Source: Photobacterium indicum
GTDB taxonomy: Bacteria; Pseudomonadota; Gammaproteobacteria; Enterobacterales; Vibrionaceae
Assembly (NCBI RefSeq): GCF_003026215.1
Contig: NZ_PYOC01000019.1
Span: forward strand, 1-64,000
DNA length: 64,000 nucleotides
Direction: 5' to 3'
Shown here piece by piece: positions 21,263-32,378 of this stretch. The position numbers and the translations under genes are program-made. The first letter of the stretch is position 1. Each line of letters begins with the position of its first letter. The notes below the pieces were generated by a model, which made no database searches, had not been told where the DNA came from, and saw only the letters and a list, made by a program, of their open reading frames with translations.

Positions 21263-23494
21263 TTAATACAAACGCTTAGCTTCAGCAACGTCTTTAACTT
21301 GTTCGATACGCTTCAACACTTTACTCAGTACTTCTAAGTCGGTGAGTTCTAAATCAAAGTCCATAATCGACATCTGCTTTTTGTAGTCAATGCGACTTTT
21401 CATTCCCGCCACTTTTGCTTTTTCATTCGCTAAAGTATTGGTCAGCTCTTTAATCAAGCCATTTCGCTCTGAGGCAGTTACTCGCACTGTAATATTATAA
21501 TTACCCACGAAACCACCCCCCCACACCGTATGAATGATACGTTCTGGTACATGATGACGAAGTTCTGCAAGTTGTTCACAGTCATTACGATGAACAGAAA
21601 TACCACGACCTTGGGTGACAAAACCCACAATTTCATCACCAGGGATCGGCTGACAACAGCGTGCTAAATGCGTCATTAAGTTATCGACGCCTTCAACAAC
21701 AACAGCATCACGTTGAGGCTTTTTCGCACTAGTGCTGATTTTGGTACTCGCTTCAGTCAGCTTATCCACTAACTGTTGGTCTTCCTCTTCTGCCGTTGGC
21801 TTATTAATAATCATGCTGATGTGATTAACCACTTGGTTAATACGCAAATCACCACTACCAATACCAACGAACAATTCATCTACGTTTTTAGCATTGAAAC
21901 GCTTTAATGCATACACTTCTGCATCTTTAAGCTTGGCGCCGATTTTATTCAGTTCAAGCTCTAAGATTTCACGCCCCGCTATCATGTTTTTATCATGAGC
22001 TTGCCTACGGAACCACGCATGCACTTTGGCTCTTGCTCGACCAGAGGTTACAAAGCCTAAATTAGGGTTTAACCAATCCCGCGACGGATTCGCTTCTTTC
22101 TGGGTGATGATTTCAACCTGCTCACCCATCTGTAAATGATAAGTGAACGGTACAATACGCCCTTCTACTTTGGCGCCAATACAGCGGTGCCCAACTTCAG
22201 AGTGAATATGGTAAGCAAAATCGAGTGGGGTTGCATTTAACGGCAAATCAACGACATCACCTTTGGGCGTAAAAGCATAAACACGGTCATCAAAGACTTG
22301 GCTACGTAACTCATCCAGCATTTCGCCAGAATCTGACATTTCTTCTTGCCACATAAGTAGCTTACGAAGCCAATTAATTTTCTCATCATAAGATGACTTC
22401 GCAGCGCCAGATGATGATCCTTCTTTGTATTTCCAGTGTGCTGCCACACCTAATTCAGACTCTTCATGCATCTGCTTAGTACGAATCTGAATTTCAATCG
22501 TACGCCCTTCAGGTCCTAATACGACGGTGTGAATCGATTGGTAACCATTCGGTTTTGGATTCGCAACATAATCATCAAATTCTTTCGGAAGATGACGATA
22601 CTTAGTATGCACTACGCCTAATGCGGCATAACAATCTTGTAGCTGGTCGGCAATAATACGTACCGCTCGTACATCAAATAGCTCATCAAACTCTAAGCTT
22701 TTCTTTTGCATCTTTCGCCAGATACTATAGATATGCTTAGGACGACCGTGCACTTCAGCTTTGATGTGTGACGCTTTCATTGATTCATCTAAATCAGAGA
22801 CAAAATGATCAATATAATATTCACGGTCGATACGGCGTTCTGATAGTTGCTTAGCAATTTGCTTATACACATCAGGATGCTGATAGCGGAAAGCATAATC
22901 TTCGATTTCCCACTTAAGCTGACCAATGCCTAAGCGGTTTGCTAATGGCGCATAAATATTGGCACATTCACGTGCTGCTGCTCGGCGTACCTCATCCGGC
23001 TCATCTTTTACTTCACGTAAATTACAAATACGCTCTGCGAGCTTAATGACAACACAACGGAAGTCATCAACCATAGATAACAACATGCGACGAATATTAT
23101 CGACCTGTGCCGATTGCTCGGCACCTTCTGTGGTCGCATTCAACTGACCAATCGCGGCCATTTGCTCAACACCTTTAACCAATTGCATAATGGTGGTGTT
23201 GTAATCTTCTTTAACTTGCTCATGTTGATAAATCCCAGCTTCAACCAGCGGGACTAATAACGCAGCTACCAGAGTGTCTGTATCCATACTCAAGGTAACT
23301 AAAATTTCTACCATTTCGCGGCCACGCCATAATAACAATGGCGTAGACTCTTCCTTAGTCGTTATTTCGATACATCGTTGATAGGTCTTTTTTAAGCGTT
23401 TAGATACCTTGGCATCTTGCTGCAGGCTATCAACCCATGATGAAAGCTCAAATGTATCATTTTCCTTTAAATGCGCACCGCGAACTGCGACCAT
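21263..23494 (-). CDS. relA: (p)ppGpp synthetase RelA (GTP pyrophosphokinase)
   Basis: RelA makes (p)ppGpp on ribosomes stalled with uncharged tRNA. The 743-residue product begins MVAVRGAH, carries a degenerate HD hydrolase domain (the HD pair is replaced, SMDTDTLVAALLVPL), an intact synthetase domain (about residues 235-360, KPNGYQSIHTVVLGPEG), a TGS domain (VYAFTPKGDVVDLPLNATPLDFAY), a zinc-finger-like region with CCQPIPGDEI and a C-terminal ACT domain. The lost HD marks it as RelA rather than SpoT. The last codons are duplicated just after the stop (see findings). It is 41 bases downstream of rlmD. Confidence 0.97.
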   Translation of the reverse strand: MVAVRGAHLKENDTFELSSWVDSLQQDAKVSKRLKKTYQRCIEITTKEESTPLLLWRGREMVEILVTLSMDTDTLVAALLVPLVEAGIYQHEQVKEDYNTTIMQLVKGVEQMAAIGQLNATTEGAEQSAQVDNIRRMLLSMVDDFRCVVIKLAERICNLREVKDEPDEVRRAAARECANIYAPLANRLGIGQLKWEIEDYAFRYQHPDVYKQIAKQLSERRIDREYYIDHFVSDLDESMKASHIKAEVHGRPKHIYSIWRKMQKKSLEFDELFDVRAVRIIADQLQDCYAALGVVHTKYRHLPKEFDDYVANPKPNGYQSIHTVVLGPEGRTIEIQIRTKQMHEESELGVAAHWKYKEGSSSGAAKSSYDEKINWLRKLLMWQEEMSDSGEMLDELRSQVFDDRVYAFTPKGDVVDLPLNATPLDFAYHIHSEVGHRCIGAKVEGRIVPFTYHLQMGEQVEIITQKEANPSRDWLNPNLGFVTSGRARAKVHAWFRRQAHDKNMIAGREILELELNKIGAKLKDAEVYALKRFNAKNVDELFVGIGSGDLRINQVVNHISMIINKPTAEEEDQQLVDKLTEASTKISTSAKKPQRDAVVVEGVDNLMTHLARCCQPIPGDEIVGFVTQGRGISVHRNDCEQLAELRHHVPERIIHTVWGGGFVGNYNITVRVTASERNGLIKELTNTLANEKAKVAGMKSRIDYKKQMSIMDFDLELTDLEVLSKVLKRIEQVKDVAEAKRLY

Positions 23495-23535
23495 TTTTCT
23501 GTCCTGTATTCTCTGTATTGGTGATAACTACCAAA

Positions 23536-24900
23536 TCAAAGTTTGGTAACCACTCTCTTTTTTTTAACAGCCTTGGCTTTAACAAACAATGCCATCGACT
23601 CTAAATGCCCCGTCTGTGGAAACATATCTAACATGCCAAGACGTTCCAACTGATAACCTTTTTTCAGTAATACCTGACTATCTCGTGCGAGTGTAGCCGG
23701 GTTACATGATACATATACTACCCTTTCAGGCTTAAGCTTCACTACGTGCTCCATCACACCTGCAGCACCTGCACGTGCGGGATCCAATAATATTTTATTG
23801 AAAGGTTCTCGTGCCCATGCAAGCTTTGTCACGTCATCATCTAAATTAGCTTGATAAAACGTAGCGTTATTCTGCTTGTTGCACATTGCGTTCTCTGTTG
23901 CACGATGAACCATTTCATCGATGCCTTCAACTCCAACCACTGCTTTTGCGTGTTTTGCGAGCGGCAAACTGAAATTACCTAGCCCACAAAATAAATCCAA
24001 CACACGGTCGTTAGGCTGAAGATCTAACCAATCTGTTGCTTGTTCTACCATTTTCTTATTCACATCACGATTGACTTGAATAAAGTCTTTCGGTGAAAAA
24101 TGTAATGTTAAATCATCTAAGCGATAGTACGGGGTTTCACCGTGAATCAACTCGATGTCATCTGAGGTTGGCGCTAAGAATAGGATAACATTTTGCTCTT
24201 GGGCAAAATTAAGAATCAGCGTCATGTCTTTGTCAGAAAAAGGCTTTAGATGTCGAATCAATACAACACGACCATTATCAGCTTCAATAAGCTCAATATG
24301 ACCAAGATGCCTTTGTCCTTTCAATGTAGATAACAGACTACGTAAAGGGGGTAAAAGTTCATTCAATGACTCAGCAAGCACTGGGCACTGCTTTACATTA
24401 ACAATGTCTTTGCTCTGTTTTTTACGAAAGCCAAACTGTAACTGGCCATCTTTACTTGGCAGAACACTAAATCGAGCGCAGCGACGATAATGGTGTTCTG
24501 CCGCTATAATAGGAGTAACTTGCTCGATAGCCGCCGTTTGTTGGTCACCTGCAAATTTTACCATCAAATCGCTTAACGCCTGCTGTTTAGCAAAAACCTG
24601 ACCTTGATGCGATAAATGTTGCAAGTTACAACCACCACACTGGTCATAGATTGGACAATGCGGTTTAATACGCGCTGGACTGTCAATAAGACGCTTGATG
24701 ACTTTAGCACGCGCATACTGCTTTTTATCATCAGTGATCTGAACCAATGCTTTTTCACCCGGCAACAAACCGTCAACGAAAATAGATTTATTGTTTAGAT
24801 GACCAATACCAGCACCCAGATGATCTAATCGATTAATAACGATTTCTTTGTGCTTAGTATCAGTGATTTTACGTTTTTGAGGCTTAAAAAAGCGTGCCAT
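23536..24900 (-). CDS. rlmD: 23S rRNA (uracil(1939)-C(5))-methyltransferase RlmD
   Basis: RlmD methylates U1939 of 23S rRNA with SAM. The product has an N-terminal TRAM domain, the iron-sulfur cysteines C82, C88, C91 (HCPIYDQCGGC) and C172, a Rossmann fold with VLDLFCGLGNFSLPLA, and the catalytic VYVSCNPATLARD. ATG at 24900 fits the E. coli N-terminus; a GTG at 24915 is possible, and neither start has a clear ribosome binding site. It is divergent from barA and upstream of relA. Confidence 0.95.
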   Translation of the reverse strand: MARFFKPQKRKITDTKHKEIVINRLDHLGAGIGHLNNKSIFVDGLLPGEKALVQITDDKKQYARAKVIKRLIDSPARIKPHCPIYDQCGGCNLQHLSHQGQVFAKQQALSDLMVKFAGDQQTAAIEQVTPIIAAEHHYRRCARFSVLPSKDGQLQFGFRKKQSKDIVNVKQCPVLAESLNELLPPLRSLLSTLKGQRHLGHIELIEADNGRVVLIRHLKPFSDKDMTLILNFAQEQNVILFLAPTSDDIELIHGETPYYRLDDLTLHFSPKDFIQVNRDVNKKMVEQATDWLDLQPNDRVLDLFCGLGNFSLPLAKHAKAVVGVEGIDEMVHRATENAMCNKQNNATFYQANLDDDVTKLAWAREPFNKILLDPARAGAAGVMEHVVKLKPERVVYVSCNPATLARDSQVLLKKGYQLERLGMLDMFPQTGHLESMALFVKAKAVKKKRVVTKL

Positions 24901-25020
24901 AGTGTTTTGACTCACGAAAAGACATTGGTTTATTGTCGAATAGCCCTAGTTTCTTTAAGCTAGGGCCACAAATGGACCACAATTCTCCCACAGAATCGCA
25001 TTCTTGTAATTAAGAGAACA

Positions 25021-27804
25021 ATGAGCAGATACGGACTTCGTGCCAGGGTCTTCACCCTGACATTAGCACCAACACTAATTATAGGCCTATTATTGAGTGC
25101 CTTCTTCACGATGAGCCGCTATCGAGATCTTGAGCACCAGCTGATTTCTACGGGTTCTAGTATCATCGAACCTTTAGCTATTTCATCTGAATATGGGATG
25201 ACAGACAAGAACCGTGAAGCAGTGCGCCGTCTGATCAGCTACACCCATAGAAAGAACTCTCAAATAATTCGAAGCATTGCGGTTTTTGATGCAGATAATC
25301 AGTTATTTGTGACCTCTAATTTTCATCGTAATTTTGAAGCCTTGATGTACCCCACGGGTCAACCTATTCCATTATTACTTGAAACACGACTAAGTGATAA
25401 CTCACTGATATTAAGAGCTCCGATATTAGCCGAAGGGCAGTTTGGCAGTAACAACTCGATCAGCTACCAAGGTAAAGCATTGGGCTATATCGCCCTAGAA
25501 TTAGACCTTAGCGCCTTGCGCCTACAACAATATCAAGAAGTCTTCACGGCTTTAATGGTATTACTATTTGGACTTACGCTCTCTTCATTATTTGCGTACC
25601 GCTTGATGCAAGATGTGACCCGCCCTATTTCGCATATGGTGAGTGTAGTCGATAGAATTCGACGAGGGCATCTCGACATTCGAATTGAAGGGCAACTGCT
25701 TGGTGAGCTGGATACGCTTAAAAATGGTATCAATGCCATGGCTATCTCGCTGTCTGAGTACCATATCGAAATGCAACAAAGCATCGATCAGGCCACTTCT
25801 GATTTACGAGAAACGCTTGAACAGTTGGAAATTCAAAACGTTGAACTGGATATTGCAAAAAAACGCGCTCAAGAAGCAGCACGTGTAAAATCGGAATTTT
25901 TAGCCAATATGTCGCACGAATTACGAACACCACTCAACGGTGTTATTGGTTTTACCCGTCAGATGCTAAAAACGCGATTGAGTTCAAGCCAGCACGACTA
26001 TTTGCTCACCATTGAAAAATCGGCCAATAACCTCTTAACCATCATTAATGACATCCTCGACTTCTCTAAATTGGAAGCGGGCAAGTTATTACTTGAAAAT
26101 ATTCCATTCGACTTCACTGAATCACTTGATGAAGTCATGCGATTACTGGCACCAAGTGCGCACGAGAAAGGGCTTGAGCTAACACTAAAAGTTGACCATC
26201 GTATTCCTGCTGGCTTAATTGGCGATCCGTTGCGTATTCAGCAAGTTATCACGAATTTGATCGGTAATGCCGTGAAATTTACCGAACGAGGCAACATTGA
26301 TGTTTCGGTTGAATTAAAAGCCAGTAAAGATGAAAACATCGAGCTGCAGTTTACCGTTCGCGATACTGGTATTGGTATTTCAGAGCGCCAACAAGCCCAG
26401 TTATTCCAAGCCTTTAGCCAAGCAGATGCCAGTATATCCCGTCGCTATGGCGGTACAGGTTTAGGGCTTGTTATTACCCAGAAGTTAGTCACGCAGATGG
26501 GCGGAGAAATCAGCCTAACCAGTCGCTTACACCAAGGTTCAACATTCTGGTTCTCGTTAAGCATGCTGAAAACTGACCTGCCTGTCTCTCAACCAATCGA
26601 TACTACCTCGTTGGTAGGTCAGAAGGTATTGTTGATCGAACCAAACATGCAGGCGGCATCAGTAGTACAACAACGCCTTATTAGAGCTGGCATGTTTGTG
26701 ACTTATCGTTCCACGATGCCTGAAGAGGTAGAGCATCATCACTTTGCCTTAATTTGTCTACCTCCCGGTCAACAGCCACCTATCGCGATACTCTTGGATC
26801 GCGTATTCAAAGCAGAACAAGTTACTGATAAAGTTATCGTCAGCCTGCCAACGACTGAATTAGCCTTATCTGAACGCCTGATCAATGCTGGGGTATCAGC
26901 TTGTTTAGGTAAGCCTCTTTCACACCGTAAACTGTTTGAAGTGCTGAATAATGAGCCTGATGACATCTTAGAACCTGAGTTATTATCATTACCAGAACCT
27001 GCTCAAAAAATTGAGCCTCTCACTGTAATGGCCGTTGATGATAACCCTGCGAACTTGAAGCTAATCTCAGCATTATTAAGTGAACGTGTCGAAACGGTTA
27101 TTACTGCCACGGGCGGTAAAAAAGCGGTTGAATACGCGCATCAAAAAGCATTTGATCTGATCTTCATGGATATTCAAATGCCTGAAATGGACGGTGTAAC
27201 GGCATGTGAAGCGATTCACAAAACGGAGTTAAACCATTCAACACCCGTCATAGCGGTAACAGCACATGCTATGCCTGGCGAGCGTGAGCGCTTAATTAAT
27301 GCCGGTATGGATGATTACTTAACCAAACCTATCGAAGAGCATATTCTTCAGCAAATTTTGGCGAAATGGAATCAACATCCAGAGAATGAATATACCCAAA
27401 ATACGATTATTGATATTGAACCCGAAGTGGTTTCAACGCAGCAACAGCCGGCTCAAGACAGCAAAGATATCAGCTGGGATTGGGATTTAGCACTGAAGCA
27501 AGCAGCAGGAAAAGAAGATCTCGCCAAAGATATGCTGCAAATGCTGCTCGATTTCATGCCAGAGGTTGAAATGCTGGTCAATGAAGCACTGGATGGAAAA
27601 GAAATTGAGTTATGGCCACCGATTCACAAACTACATGGTAGCTGTGCATACAGTGGTGTACCTCGATTGAAGAGCTTATGTTATACCATCGAAACACAGC
27701 TTAAGGCCAATGCAACGGTCGCAGATATCGAACCTGAGCTCTTTGAGTTAATGGATGAGATGAACCTCGTTGTAAAAGCCTCGAAGGCATTTAGAAACAA
27801 ATAA
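25021..27804 (+). CDS. barA: Hybrid sensor histidine kinase BarA/VarS
   Basis: BarA is the membrane sensor that activates the response regulator UvrY/VarA, which drives the Csr RNAs that sequester CsrA. The 927-residue product has membrane segments near residues 13-30 and 174-195 around a periplasmic sensor domain, a HAMP region, a HisKA domain with MSHELRTPLNGVIGF (H299), an HATPase with GTGLGLVITQKL, a degenerate receiver-like stretch, a true receiver domain with FMDIQMPEMDG (D717), and a C-terminal HPt domain with HKLHGS (H869). This is the full tripartite phosphorelay. The partner response regulator is not in the window. The gene is divergent from rlmD, as in E. coli. Confidence 0.96.
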   Translation: MSRYGLRARVFTLTLAPTLIIGLLLSAFFTMSRYRDLEHQLISTGSSIIEPLAISSEYGMTDKNREAVRRLISYTHRKNSQIIRSIAVFDADNQLFVTSNFHRNFEALMYPTGQPIPLLLETRLSDNSLILRAPILAEGQFGSNNSISYQGKALGYIALELDLSALRLQQYQEVFTALMVLLFGLTLSSLFAYRLMQDVTRPISHMVSVVDRIRRGHLDIRIEGQLLGELDTLKNGINAMAISLSEYHIEMQQSIDQATSDLRETLEQLEIQNVELDIAKKRAQEAARVKSEFLANMSHELRTPLNGVIGFTRQMLKTRLSSSQHDYLLTIEKSANNLLTIINDILDFSKLEAGKLLLENIPFDFTESLDEVMRLLAPSAHEKGLELTLKVDHRIPAGLIGDPLRIQQVITNLIGNAVKFTERGNIDVSVELKASKDENIELQFTVRDTGIGISERQQAQLFQAFSQADASISRRYGGTGLGLVITQKLVTQMGGEISLTSRLHQGSTFWFSLSMLKTDLPVSQPIDTTSLVGQKVLLIEPNMQAASVVQQRLIRAGMFVTYRSTMPEEVEHHHFALICLPPGQQPPIAILLDRVFKAEQVTDKVIVSLPTTELALSERLINAGVSACLGKPLSHRKLFEVLNNEPDDILEPELLSLPEPAQKIEPLTVMAVDDNPANLKLISALLSERVETVITATGGKKAVEYAHQKAFDLIFMDIQMPEMDGVTACEAIHKTELNHSTPVIAVTAHAMPGERERLINAGMDDYLTKPIEEHILQQILAKWNQHPENEYTQNTIIDIEPEVVSTQQQPAQDSKDISWDWDLALKQAAGKEDLAKDMLQMLLDFMPEVEMLVNEALDGKEIELWPPIHKLHGSCAYSGVPRLKSLCYTIETQLKANATVADIEPELFELMDEMNLVVKASKAFRNK

Positions 27805-27835
27805 AGCATTAGCCTAAACAGGTACTACATAAGAT

Positions 27836-27873
27836 AAAAAAGCGCCGACGGTAATGACCATCGGCGCTTTTTT
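27836..27873. terminator. Bidirectional terminator between barA and acpS
   Basis: AAAAAGCGCCGA pairs with TCGGCGCTTTTTT, extended inward with one mismatch to a small AATG loop. A- and T-runs on opposite sides suit termination of both barA (+) and the acpS operon (-). Confidence 0.88.
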
Positions 27874-27912
27874 AATAGAAGACTTTTACTTAGCCGGATT
27901 CATGTAATTCAG

Positions 27913-28293
27913 CTAGCTTTCAAAAATAACCGTTGCAACGGCATACCGCTTTTCATCGGCTAAAGTCAGGTGCACATGTTTCACACCCATGCTCTCTGCC
28001 AGTTCTGCTGCCTTGCCCGATAAGGAGAGTAAAGGCTTACCGCGTTCATCATTACTGACGATAAAATCTTGAAAGGATACGCCACACGCGATGCCAGTGC
28101 CCAAGGCTTTTGACGCCGCTTCTTTGACCGCAAATCGCTTGGCTAAGTAACGGGCTTTCAACTTGAGGCTGTGGTAAATCTCCAACTCGGAGGGCGCAAG
28201 AATACGTTCAGCAAAAGCATCACCTGAACGGGCAAAAACTTTCTCTACCCGTTCAATATCAGCAATGTCTGTACCCAATCCGATAATCGCCAT
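27913..28293 (-). CDS. acpS: Holo-[acyl-carrier-protein] synthase
   Basis: AcpS attaches 4'-phosphopantetheine from CoA to apo-ACP for fatty acid synthesis. The 126-residue product starts [18 protein letters not shown] with the metal-binding Asp and has [17 protein letters not shown]. Its ATG overlaps the pdxJ stop by one base (TAATG), so translation is coupled. Confidence 0.97.
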   Translation of the reverse strand: MAIIGLGTDIADIERVEKVFARSGDAFAERILAPSELEIYHSLKLKARYLAKRFAVKEAASKALGTGIACGVSFQDFIVSNDERGKPLLSLSGKAAELAESMGVKHVHLTLADEKRYAVATVIFES

Positions 28294-29024
28294 TAACGAC
28301 GCGCGTCCAGCATTTCTACTTTCATGTCTGCTACAGCTTTGTTCAAACCATCGAAAGCTGCACGGCCAATGATCGAATGACCAATGTTCAATTCGTACAG
28401 TTCAGGCAGTGCCGCTATTGGCTTCACATTGTGGTACGTCAGGCCATGACCCGCGTTCACTTTGATACCTAAACCATGTGCGTAAGTCGCTGCTGAAGCA
28501 ATTTTTTCTAGCTCAGCTTGCTGAGCTTCTTCTGTTTCAGCATCGGCATAGTGACCAGTATGCAGCTCAACAAATGGAGCGCCACACGCCAAGGTTGCGT
28601 CAATTTGCGCGCGGTCTGCATCGATGAACAACGACACCTTAATACCGGCAGCAGTCAGCTTTTGCGTCGCCACTTTAATTTTTTCTAACTGACCAGCAAC
28701 GTCTAAACCACCTTCAGTGGTCAACTCTTCACGTTTTTCTGGTACTAAACATACGAATTCTGGCTTAGTGTCTAATGCGATGCTTACCATCTCATCAGTC
28801 ACTGCCATTTCTAAATTCATACGCGTTTGAATGGTTTCTTTCAGAATACGAACGTCACGATCATTAATATGACGACGGTCTTCACGTAGATGAACCGTAA
28901 TACCATCTGCACCTGCACGTTCTGCAACTTCAGCTGCATGCACAGGATCAGGGTAACGCGTACCACGAGCATTACGTAATGTTGCAATATGATCGATATT
29001 GACGCCAAGAAGTATGTTGTTCAT
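28293..29024 (-). CDS. pdxJ: Pyridoxine 5'-phosphate synthase
   Basis: PdxJ condenses 1-deoxyxylulose 5-phosphate with 3-amino-2-oxopropyl phosphate to make pyridoxine 5'-phosphate. The 243-residue product shows [38 protein letters not shown] and [11 protein letters not shown]. It overlaps recO by four bases (ATGA) and acpS by one. Epd, which serves the other branch of this pathway, is encoded at 60.4-61.4 kb. Confidence 0.97.
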   Translation of the reverse strand: MNNILLGVNIDHIATLRNARGTRYPDPVHAAEVAERAGADGITVHLREDRRHINDRDVRILKETIQTRMNLEMAVTDEMVSIALDTKPEFVCLVPEKREELTTEGGLDVAGQLEKIKVATQKLTAAGIKVSLFIDADRAQIDATLACGAPFVELHTGHYADAETEEAQQAELEKIASAATYAHGLGIKVNAGHGLTYHNVKPIAALPELYELNIGHSIIGRAAFDGLNKAVADMKVEMLDARR

Positions 29025-29731
29025 TTTCCGCTATTCCTTGTTCGAGGGATAAACAACTCCCTACTTTTTAATGGTTTCCCGCCAAGATACGGCTTTAAGG
29101 CTATCCGTGTAAAGCGTTTTGCGGCCTTAAGCTGATCTGGAGTTTCAAAGCGTCGAGCAGCAATTGCCAATAATTGATTACCGGTAAAAGTGAGGTGCCC
29201 AGTCATCATTGATGCGATGAAACCTTTTTGTTCTCGATAGTTATACGTCATAAGATCATCAACAGGCAAACCACTACCTGCACAATGAAGAAAATCAATG
29301 CCATAACCAAGGTGATGCAATAAGGCTAATTCGAAACGTCGCAATGCAGGCTCTGGGTTATCCGCTTGCACTAACTCACGTAATGCATTCAAATAATCCA
29401 TAAACAGCACAGGATAAGGGGTGTCGTTTTCAAGCACTCTGGCCAATACTTCGTTAAGGTAAAATGCCGAATAGAGAATGTAGCCACGCATGGGCAGGCT
29501 AATACTGATAGGCTCGGCGTGGGTCAATGTTTTCATTGAACCACGGCCGGTCCATTTCATAAACAGAGGGGTAAAAGGCTGAAGGGTGCCTTTTAGATTG
29601 GAACGCTTTCGTCGTGCACCTTTCGACAAAATAGTAAGACGGCCATAATCCTCGCTGAAAACATCAAGGATCAGACTCGTCTCACTATATGGACGAGAGT
29701 GAAGGACAAAACAACGCTGTAGCCCCTCCAT
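29021..29731 (-). CDS. recO: DNA repair protein RecO
   Basis: RecO works with RecR to load RecA on SSB-covered DNA in gap repair and anneals strands. The 236-residue product has the N-terminal OB-fold ([20 protein letters not shown], then TILSKGARR) and a helical C-terminal domain, with the zinc-finger cysteines of some families absent as in E. coli. AAGGA lies eight bases before the ATG. The gene is eight bases downstream of era and overlaps pdxJ. Confidence 0.95.
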   Translation of the reverse strand: MEGLQRCFVLHSRPYSETSLILDVFSEDYGRLTILSKGARRKRSNLKGTLQPFTPLFMKWTGRGSMKTLTHAEPISISLPMRGYILYSAFYLNEVLARVLENDTPYPVLFMDYLNALRELVQADNPEPALRRFELALLHHLGYGIDFLHCAGSGLPVDDLMTYNYREQKGFIASMMTGHLTFTGNQLLAIAARRFETPDQLKAAKRFTRIALKPYLGGKPLKSRELFIPRTRNSGK

Positions 29732-29739
29732 TGTGTTCC

Positions 29740-30645
29740 TTATAGGTCGTCGATGTAACCTAGGCTGCGCAATGCACGTTCGTCATCTGCCCATCCTGAT
29801 TTCACTTTAACCCATAGCTCTAGGTACACTTTACGTTCAAACAAGTCTTCCATATCAATACGGGCTTCACGACCGATGACTTTCATCTTCTCGCCGTTTT
29901 TACCAATAACCATTTTCTTCTGGCCTTTACGCTCAACCAAAATCAAACCGTTGATATCAAAACCATCCATCTTAGGGTTGTAATCAAAACGCTCGATTTC
30001 AACCGTAACAGAATAAGGAAGTTCTTCGCCTAAGAAACGCATTAGTTTTTCACGAATGATTTCAGATGCCATAAAGCGTTGTGAACGGTCTGTCACATAA
30101 TCTTCAGGGAAGTAATATTCACCTTCAGGAATGTGAGCACGTACAATCTTTTCTACCGCATCAACGTTAGTACCGCTTTTCGCAGAAATTGGCACAACAT
30201 CCACAAAGTCCATCTTCTTCGATAGAGCATCTAAATGCGGAAATAAATCGCCTTTTTCTTTAACGTTATCAACTTTGTTGATCAACAATACTGTAGGTAG
30301 CCCACTTTTCTTAAGCTTATTCAGTACCATTTCGTCATCAGCAGTCCACACTGTACCGTCGACCAAGAACAATACTAGTTCAACATCAGTCAATGAGCTG
30401 CTTGCAGCACGGTTCATCAAACGGTTGATCGTACGCTTTTCTTCAATGTGAAGACCAGGAGTATCGATAAACACCGCTTGGTAACCATCACGGGTATCTA
30501 CACCCATAATACGGTGACGAGTGGTTTGTGGTTTACGTGAAGTGATCGAAAGCTTCTGCCCAACCAAACGGTTAAGTAGAGTCGATTTACCAACGTTAGG
30601 TCGGCCTACGATGGCTATAAAGCCGCAATGTTGCTTCTCTGTCAT
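29740..30645 (-). CDS. era: GTPase Era
   Basis: Era binds 16S rRNA near its 3' end and checks small-subunit assembly. The 301-residue product has G1 [10 protein letters not shown]3 DTPG, G4 NKVD and G5 SAK in the N-terminal GTPase domain, and a C-terminal KH domain with [17 protein letters not shown]. It overlaps rnc by four bases (ATGA), the classic rnc-era-recO operon. Confidence 0.97.
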   Translation of the reverse strand: MTEKQHCGFIAIVGRPNVGKSTLLNRLVGQKLSITSRKPQTTRHRIMGVDTRDGYQAVFIDTPGLHIEEKRTINRLMNRAASSSLTDVELVLFLVDGTVWTADDEMVLNKLKKSGLPTVLLINKVDNVKEKGDLFPHLDALSKKMDFVDVVPISAKSGTNVDAVEKIVRAHIPEGEYYFPEDYVTDRSQRFMASEIIREKLMRFLGEELPYSVTVEIERFDYNPKMDGFDINGLILVERKGQKKMVIGKNGEKMKVIGREARIDMEDLFERKVYLELWVKVKSGWADDERALRSLGYIDDL

Positions 30646-31316
30646 GATTCCAACTGCTTAAGCGCAAGTTCTGCTGCTGCCTGCTCTGCCTTGCGCCGGC
30701 TGCTGCCTTTACCAATAACAGGCTTATCCAAACCCGTCACTTCACATTGCACCGTGAACTCTTGATTATGAGCTTCACCATGCACCTTAGTTACAGTATA
30801 CGCTGGAAGCGCTAAACGACGACCTTGTAAACACTCTTGCAGACGTGTTTTAGGATCTTTCTGGTTAATACCAGGCTGAATCGTTTCAAGACGAGACTGA
30901 TACCAAGATAAAATAACCTTACGTACCTGTTCCGTATCACTGTCCAGATAAATTGCACCGATAATCGCTTCTACGCAATCAGCTAGAATTGAATCACGAC
31001 GGAACCCGCCACTTTTCAGCTCACCTGGACCCAGTAATAAATAATCACCAAGTTCAAATTCACGGCCCAATTCAGCTAATGTTTTGCCACGAACAAGCGT
31101 TGCTCGCATACGGCTCATATCACCTTCATCCACATGAGGAAAACGGTGATATAAGTCATCGGCAATAACAAAGCTTAAGATCGAATCGCCTAAAAACTCT
31201 AAGCGTTCGTTATGCGTTCCATTAGCACTGCGGTGTGTCAGTGACAATGTCATCAACTCAGTACTATTAAATTGATACCCCAGCTTACGCTGGAGTCTAT
31301 TCGCAGGAGATGTCAT
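30642..31316 (-). CDS. rnc: Ribonuclease III
   Basis: RNase III cleaves double-stranded RNA, including the rRNA precursor and many regulatory RNAs. The 224-residue product has the catalytic signature [19 protein letters not shown], the second metal motif [13 protein letters not shown], and a C-terminal dsRNA-binding domain ([10 protein letters not shown] to [18 protein letters not shown]). It is ten bases downstream of lepB. Confidence 0.97.
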   Translation of the reverse strand: MTSPANRLQRKLGYQFNSTELMTLSLTHRSANGTHNERLEFLGDSILSFVIADDLYHRFPHVDEGDMSRMRATLVRGKTLAELGREFELGDYLLLGPGELKSGGFRRDSILADCVEAIIGAIYLDSDTEQVRKVILSWYQSRLETIQPGINQKDPKTRLQECLQGRRLALPAYTVTKVHGEAHNQEFTVQCEVTGLDKPVIGKGSSRRKAEQAAAELALKQLES

Positions 31317-31326
31317 TTTATCTCAA

Positions 31327-32226
31327 TCAGTTTATGCTACCAATGCGATTAAAACGCACATCAGTAGGAATCCAAGATGGTAGTACGCTATCAGCACTTC
31401 GTTCAAACTCAAAGCTGATCCAGATCGCGACCGCCTTTCCGACTAAATTCGCTTCTGGAACAAAACCCCAGTAACGACTGTCTGCACTATTATCGCGATT
31501 ATCACCCATCATAAAATATTCACCTTCAGGCACAACCCACTCAGTGATTCCCGGACGAGGCTGGTAAGCCAATGTACGGTCACGTTTTAATGGATTCACT
31601 AAAATTTGATGATCTACATCACCCAACTTTTCATTAAATTTCACTAAACGTGTCATATTTTGAGTGAATTCACTGTCAGTCATGTTACTTAACGGTACGA
31701 CGTTACAATCTGTAGTGCCTTTCGGCGCAATACAAATCTGCTTATCTGCGCTGTAACGAACAGTGTCGCCAGGCATACCAACTACACGTTTTATGTAATC
31801 AATATTCGGTTGAGGTGGGTATTTGAATACCACAACATCGCCACGTTCAGGTTCACTTGTTTCAATCAACTTATGACGGAAAACAGGATCGCGCAAACCG
31901 TATGCGAATTTCTCAACCAAGATGAAATCACCAATAAGTAGCGTTGGCATCATCGAGCCGGATGGGATCTGGAACGGCTCATAAACAAATGAGCGAAATA
32001 CCATTATAAGCGCAATCACCGGAAACATAGAGCTAGTTGATTCTATCCAGCTCGGTTGCGGTGCTACGGTTTCTAGGGTTTTAACATCTACTTGATCGCC
32101 AGCATTTGCAGCTGCCGCATCAATTTTCAATTGACGCTTTGGCGCCCAGACAAACCTATCAAGAGCCCAAATGAGCCCGGTAAATAATGTCGCAAGTACC
32201 AAAATTAACGAAAAAGTATTAGCCAT
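31327..32226 (-). CDS. lepB: Signal peptidase I
   Basis: LepB removes signal peptides from exported proteins at the outer face of the inner membrane. The 299-residue product has an N-terminal membrane segment (residues about 4-22), a second hydrophobic segment near 67-83, the catalytic Ser in PSGSMMPTLLIGD, the Lys base in YIKRVVGMPGD, and the box E motif GDNRDNSADSRYWGFV. It lies between lepA and rnc as in E. coli. Confidence 0.97.
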   Translation of the reverse strand: MANTFSLILVLATLFTGLIWALDRFVWAPKRQLKIDAAAANAGDQVDVKTLETVAPQPSWIESTSSMFPVIALIMVFRSFVYEPFQIPSGSMMPTLLIGDFILVEKFAYGLRDPVFRHKLIETSEPERGDVVVFKYPPQPNIDYIKRVVGMPGDTVRYSADKQICIAPKGTTDCNVVPLSNMTDSEFTQNMTRLVKFNEKLGDVDHQILVNPLKRDRTLAYQPRPGITEWVVPEGEYFMMGDNRDNSADSRYWGFVPEANLVGKAVAIWISFEFERSADSVLPSWIPTDVRFNRIGSIN

Positions 32227-32378
32227 TGTATTCCCTAATCAATGTAACAGTTCAGCTTTATATCGCTGAACTACTCAAAAATGTGTTTACGCATTAAATG
32301 AAAATGCTGATTTAATTATTATAAATCAGCATTTAAAGTATTAATAGAAACACACAGGTAATGAGATAAGCTATCTAC

